The notes under the pieces are model-generated. The model worked only from the letters and a program-made list of their open reading frames with translations. It was not told the DNA's origin and made no database searches. Positions 32,424 to 35,188 of a DNA stretch of 35,188 nt are shown piece after piece. This DNA is from Rhodospirillaceae bacterium (GTDB lineage Bacteria > Pseudomonadota > Alphaproteobacteria > Rhodospirillales > Rhodospirillaceae). The stretch lies in the NCBI GenBank assembly GCA_018666155.1, contig JABJAH010000045.1, positions 1 through 35,188 on the forward strand, read 5' to 3'. A program made the translations under genes and the position numbers. Numbering within the stretch: position 1 is the first letter of the stretch; each line of letters begins with the position of its first letter.

Positions 32424-33371
32424 TCATCCATCAAAGGCGGTTGATTTCTTTGCGGCCTGATGAGGCGCGCCAAGGTGCACCTCGCCTCGTTCCTTTGCTT
32501 GCTTGATCTGAGCGGCCCTGGTGGCGTAGCCTTCGCGCTGTTTGTCGGTGCGCTGGTCGATGCAACGGTCACAGGACACGCCGGCAACATAATTCGAGGA
32601 CTTGCGCTCAGCAGCGTTAAGGGGCGATCGGCAGGCGTGGCACACGTCATAGTTGCCAACTTCTAGACCGTGTTTCACCGATACTCGGTAATCGAAGACA
32701 AAACACTCGCCGCTCCAACGGCTATCTGCCTCGGGGACATTCTCCAGATACTTCAAGATGCCGCCCTTCAGGTGGAACACATCATCGATGCCCCGGTCTT
32801 TCAAGAATGACGTTGCCTTCTCGCAACGGATACCGCCCGTGCAGAACATCGCAACCTTCTTACCCTCCCATTCAGCACGATGGTCCTCGAGCCATTTCGG
32901 GAGATCACTGAAATTTGCCGTTTCTGGATTGATTGCGCCCTCAAATGTTCCCATTTTCACTTCGAAGTCGTTGCGGGCATCGACGACAATTGTGTCCGGA
33001 TCGGTAATGAGGTGATTCCAATCTTGAGGCGCGACATACGTGCCGACGGTTGCCACTGGATCGACACCGGGCACCTTCATGGTAACGATCTCTTTCTTCA
33101 GGCGGACCTTCAGGCGCGTGAACGGCATGCTCTCGGCATGAGATTCCTTATGCTCCAGATGCATAGAATTTGGCAATGCACGCAAAATCTCTAACGCAGA
33201 ATCGATGCCCCCTCGCGAGCCCGCGAGCGTTCCATTGACGCCCTCAGGCGCCAGCAAGACCGTTCCTTTCAGATCATGTGCTGAAAGCTGTGCCAACAAA
33301 GGCTCACGCAATGCTGCCGGATCTTCGAAGGGGGTAAAATGATAAAATGCGGCTACTACGATATCTGTCAT
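32424..33371 (-). CDS. trhO: tRNA uridine(34) hydroxylase TrhO
   Basis: The 315-residue protein is a member of the YceA/TrhO family, which adds oxygen to U34 of tRNA to make 5-hydroxyuridine. It has the N-terminal acylphosphatase-like segment (DIVVAAFYHFTPFEDP, GTVLLAPEGVNGTLAGS), the rhodanese domain with C177 in MFCTGGIRCEKA, and a C-terminal cysteine-rich tail (CHACRSPL and SCDRC) seen in the family. The ATG at 33371 gives the usual TrhO N-terminus; a TTG at 33419 would add 16 residues. No Shine-Dalgarno sequence lies before the ATG, where the leader has GCTCC. An inverted repeat is located immediately upstream. It is coupled to the GST gene downstream. Confidence 0.93.
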   Translation of the reverse strand: MTDIVVAAFYHFTPFEDPAALREPLLAQLSAHDLKGTVLLAPEGVNGTLAGSRGGIDSALEILRALPNSMHLEHKESHAESMPFTRLKVRLKKEIVTMKVPGVDPVATVGTYVAPQDWNHLITDPDTIVVDARNDFEVKMGTFEGAINPETANFSDLPKWLEDHRAEWEGKKVAMFCTGGIRCEKATSFLKDRGIDDVFHLKGGILKYLENVPEADSRWSGECFVFDYRVSVKHGLEVGNYDVCHACRSPLNAAERKSSNYVAGVSCDRCIDQRTDKQREGYATRAAQIKQAKERGEVHLGAPHQAAKKSTAFDG

Positions 33372-33376
33372 AGGAG

Positions 33377-33427
33377 CTAATATATGCGACAAGTTCCCAA
33401 GATAAAACGCAGCACTCAATATATTAG
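33377..33427 (-). promoter_or_regulatory. Inverted repeat in the trhO leader
   Basis: CTAATATAT (33377-33385) and ATATATTAG (33419-33427) are perfect 9-bp inverted arms with a 33-bp spacer. The inner arm ends five bases before the trhO start codon. In DNA the centre spacing is 42 bp, four helical turns; in RNA a stem would cover the initiation region. Which applies is not known. Confidence 0.4.
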
Positions 33428-33596
33428 TCGGTTACGGTGAAATTAGGCTTCTAACCCATGCAACCACTATTTTTGATGTGTTTTAAACGACGACGGCACG
33501 AGTAAGCAGAACCCAGGTCGGCTTATGTACACCGCACACTTCTTGCGCCTATATTTCTCTCGTAGAGAGTGTCTTAAGCAAGTATTGGAGCGACGC

Positions 33597-34196
33597 ATGC
33601 GTACTTACTTTTTAACCGCCTTTATTGCGGTAATCGGAGTGGTTTCCTTACCCGCGTATGCTGCAGCAACATTAACTGAATGTGACCGACTAACGGCTCA
33701 CGCCTCTGATCCTGATAGGATCGCTCCTGGCGTTTCCAGCTCTACGATGGACACCGACCTAGCAATTGAAGCCTGCACGCTGGCCCTCGCAGGAAACCCG
33801 GACAATTCCCGTCTTCTGTATCAAATGGGCCGGGCGTACGGCACTGCGGGGCGCGGAACGGACGCGCGCCCTTATCTAATCGCCGCGGCAGAGGCGGGCT
33901 ACGCGCAATCCCAATACGTACTTGGATATTTACTGGTTACAGGGCTTCAGGGCGAGAAAGATACCTGCGGTTCCCTACCGTGGTTCGTCGCCAGCGCGGA
34001 AGCTGGACTGTTGGCATCCTTGGTAGCTTTGCCCTATCACGTTCTCCGGAATGATTTCGATGACTGTGATGGAGTCCCGTCGGCGGAGATGCTATCCAAC
34101 TACCTCGTTCGTGCGCCTCAAAACACTAACAACTACTATGCGTTGCTACTAATTGATGAGCTCAGCTCAAAATTGGAGGCCGCCCTGGCCCCCTAG
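33597..34196 (+). CDS. Secreted SEL1/TPR-like protein
   Basis: The 199-residue precursor has a signal peptide ending near LPAYA/AA. The mature part shows repeat-like helices of SEL1 type: LLYQMGRAYGTAGRGTDARPYLIAAAEAGYAQSQYVLGYLLVTGL, then GSLPWFVASAEAGLLASLVALPYHVL. Four conserved-looking cysteines lie in the mature chain (ECD, EACT, DTCG, DDCDG) and could form two disulfides, which fits a periplasmic location. Such proteins act as protein-protein adaptors; no partner is suggested by the neighbours. The ATG at 33597 is chosen because GGAG precedes it and the signal peptide begins there; an upstream ATG at 33525 adds 24 residues. Confidence 0.75.
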   Translation: MRTYFLTAFIAVIGVVSLPAYAAATLTECDRLTAHASDPDRIAPGVSSSTMDTDLAIEACTLALAGNPDNSRLLYQMGRAYGTAGRGTDARPYLIAAAEAGYAQSQYVLGYLLVTGLQGEKDTCGSLPWFVASAEAGLLASLVALPYHVLRNDFDDCDGVPSAEMLSNYLVRAPQNTNNYYALLLIDELSSKLEAALAP

Positions 34197-34281
34197 ATAC
34201 ACACACAAATGAGCTGCTACTAGAGCCATCAATGATCCCTATGCCATTGCGCCGCCATTGAGAGCTGCGGTGCGTTTCTAT

Positions 34282-34428
34282 TCAGGAAATTAGATGTTCC
34301 CCACTAATAAGGGACAGGTCTTCAACCTGGCGCAAAGCAAGCGGGAGTCGAATGTACATCATCACGGCCAGGCGGATGATCTCAGGCGGAATCTTGAAGT
34401 ATTTAGATGGATTTTTTATCCAAAGACG
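34282..34428 (-). mobile_element. Remnant of an IS6-type transposase N-terminus
   Basis: The minus strand reads RLWIKNPSKYFK, then IPPEIIRLAVMMYIRLPLA and LRQVEDL before a short unrelated end and stop. This is the conserved N-terminal helix-turn-helix start of IS6-family transposases. An upstream stop and the abrupt end show it is a fragment of about 35 codons. The 334-bp gap between the SEL1 gene and the flavin-reductase gene holds only this remnant. A 68-residue frame on the opposite strand here is a shadow. Confidence 0.7.
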
Positions 34429-34530
34429 CTATGTGATGCCGCTGAGTGTCTAAAGCCGTTTACCTCTGACAATGCCATTTACGTCACTCACGTTGCCTGA
34501 AAAACTAAAGAAGTAGGAGTTTGAAAATAG

Positions 34531-35142
34531 ATGGACGTTGAACTGCAAGGGCTCTCCGAGGATGATGCCTATTCACTATTTAGCCAGATCATTATTCCTC
34601 GCCCCATTGCCTGGGTATTAAGCGATAACGGGGTGGACCATGGCGCCGAACGCTGGAACCTCGCGCCTTTTTCTTATTTTAATGGCATCACCAGTGACCC
34701 ACCGATGGTCATGTTCTCAATTGGTGATGGCATGGCTGGGAAGGTTAAGGATACGCATCGCAATTTGAAGAATAATCCTGAGTGCGTCATTAGTTTGGCG
34801 TGTGTAGACCAAGCTAAAGACATGCAAAATTCCGCCGAAGATTTGCCTGCGGGCCAGAGTGAAGTCAGTAAATTTAATATCGCTTTGAGCGACTGGAACT
34901 GGTCAGTTCCGCGCGTGACAGCAGCACCGGTTTCCATGGGCTGCATCGCTCGTCAGTTCACACGCGTGGGCAACACAGAACAAATTCTGGTGTTTGCTGA
35001 AATCACCCGGCTCTGGGTACGTGATGATGTGGGCGCACTCGACGCGAAAGGTCAGGTGCGGATTGATGTGAAAGCGTTTGACCCGCTAGCACGTGTTGGC
35101 AAAGGGGCTTACGCCCGACTTTCAGAGATTTTTAGAGTCTAA
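34531..35142 (+). CDS. Flavin reductase-like (FMN-binding split barrel) protein
   Basis: The 203-residue protein has the flavin-reductase-like split-barrel pattern: IIPRPIAWVLSDNG for the first strand and phosphate contact, WNLAPFSYFNGITSDPPMVMFSIG, a KDTHRNLKNNPECVISL segment and a C-terminal LVFAEITRLWVRDDV strand. Members of this family bind FMN and reduce it with NAD(P)H or serve as FMN-dependent oxidoreductases, in the cytoplasm. A TAGGAG ribosome site is present but about 12 bases from the ATG, slightly long. It is the last gene in the window; the remaining 46 bases show nothing notable. Confidence 0.87.
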   Translation: MDVELQGLSEDDAYSLFSQIIIPRPIAWVLSDNGVDHGAERWNLAPFSYFNGITSDPPMVMFSIGDGMAGKVKDTHRNLKNNPECVISLACVDQAKDMQNSAEDLPAGQSEVSKFNIALSDWNWSVPRVTAAPVSMGCIARQFTRVGNTEQILVFAEITRLWVRDDVGALDAKGQVRIDVKAFDPLARVGKGAYARLSEIFRV

Positions 35143-35188
35143 GAGCCCCGCTGGGCATTGTCAGACTAACGTAGGCAACCCAATAAGA

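Noticed and set aside
32414..32659. Long N-terminal extension of the GST gene
   Set aside because: The extension overlaps trhO coding sequence out of frame and has low-complexity Pro/Ala/Ser content; GST homology begins at MPSEVPILYSF.
34294..34500. 68-residue plus-strand frame (MFPTNKGQVFNLAQ...)
   Set aside because: It lies opposite a recognisable IS6-type transposase fragment on the minus strand, has no ribosome site and looks like a shadow frame.
1..35188. tRNA, rRNA, CRISPR array, prophage or toxin-antitoxin genes
   Set aside because: No cloverleaf, repeat-spacer array, phage structural gene or toxin pair was found by reading the intergenic regions and gene products.

Overview
The window looks like a piece of an alphaproteobacterial chromosome, probably from a free-living, catabolically versatile environmental organism related to the Rhodospirillales or marine uncultured alphaproteobacteria. 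This is an inference from gene content (a DUF6481 gene, ATP-dependent hydantoinase, many oxidative and hydrolytic enzymes, a single cytoplasm-facing molybdoenzyme with a NrfD/DmsC-type anchor) and moderate GC. No rRNA, tRNA, CRISPR array or intact mobile element is visible.

Positions 1-13.7 kb form a catabolic region. hyuB-hyuA (minus) diverges from an aldehyde dehydrogenase gene across a spacer with a symmetric operator-like element. The plus strand then carries a large secreted haem protein, a small class I cytochrome c, an isochorismatase-fold hydrolase, a second copy of the large haem protein, an MFS transporter and an amidohydrolase, interrupted by one minus-strand cytochrome P450. The two large haem proteins are the most distinctive genes. 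Each has a signal peptide, an N-terminal beta-sandwich-like domain, one CxxCH haem site and seven propeller blades. A plausible scheme is uptake of an organic, probably nitrogen-containing compound, P450 and periplasmic oxidation feeding electrons to cytochrome c, and amide/ring hydrolysis inside the cell. The substrate cannot be read from the sequence.

Positions 13.8-22.7 kb are mixed: an SDR oxidoreductase that carries a signal peptide, a SAM methyltransferase, recQ, a DUF6481 gene, gdhA, a secreted alpha/beta-hydrolase-fold protein and an acyl-CoA-dehydrogenase-fold protein. A 50-bp imperfect repeat sits upstream of the DUF6481 gene and again upstream of a frameshifted small reading frame between gdhA and the hydrolase gene.

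Positions 22.9-31.6 kb hold a tight operon: a family-5 solute-binding protein, a NrfD/DmsC-like membrane anchor, a molybdopterin catalytic subunit without Tat signal, a four-cluster ferredoxin subunit and a 663-residue protein made of two nitrilase-fold halves. A third nitrilase-fold gene converges on it. The redox subunits resemble cytoplasm-facing SoeABC-type complexes. Joining such a complex to a fused nitrilase and an orphan binding protein is the best candidate here for an undescribed system.

Positions 31.6-35.2 kb carry a GST-like gene overlapping or abutting trhO, a secreted SEL1-like protein and a flavin-reductase-like protein. Two short remnants of an IS6-type transposase N-terminus lie in opposite orientation on either side of the GST-trhO-SEL1 segment. 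Across the window several enzymes keep their fold signatures but have the canonical catalytic residue replaced, which is reported as a separate observation.
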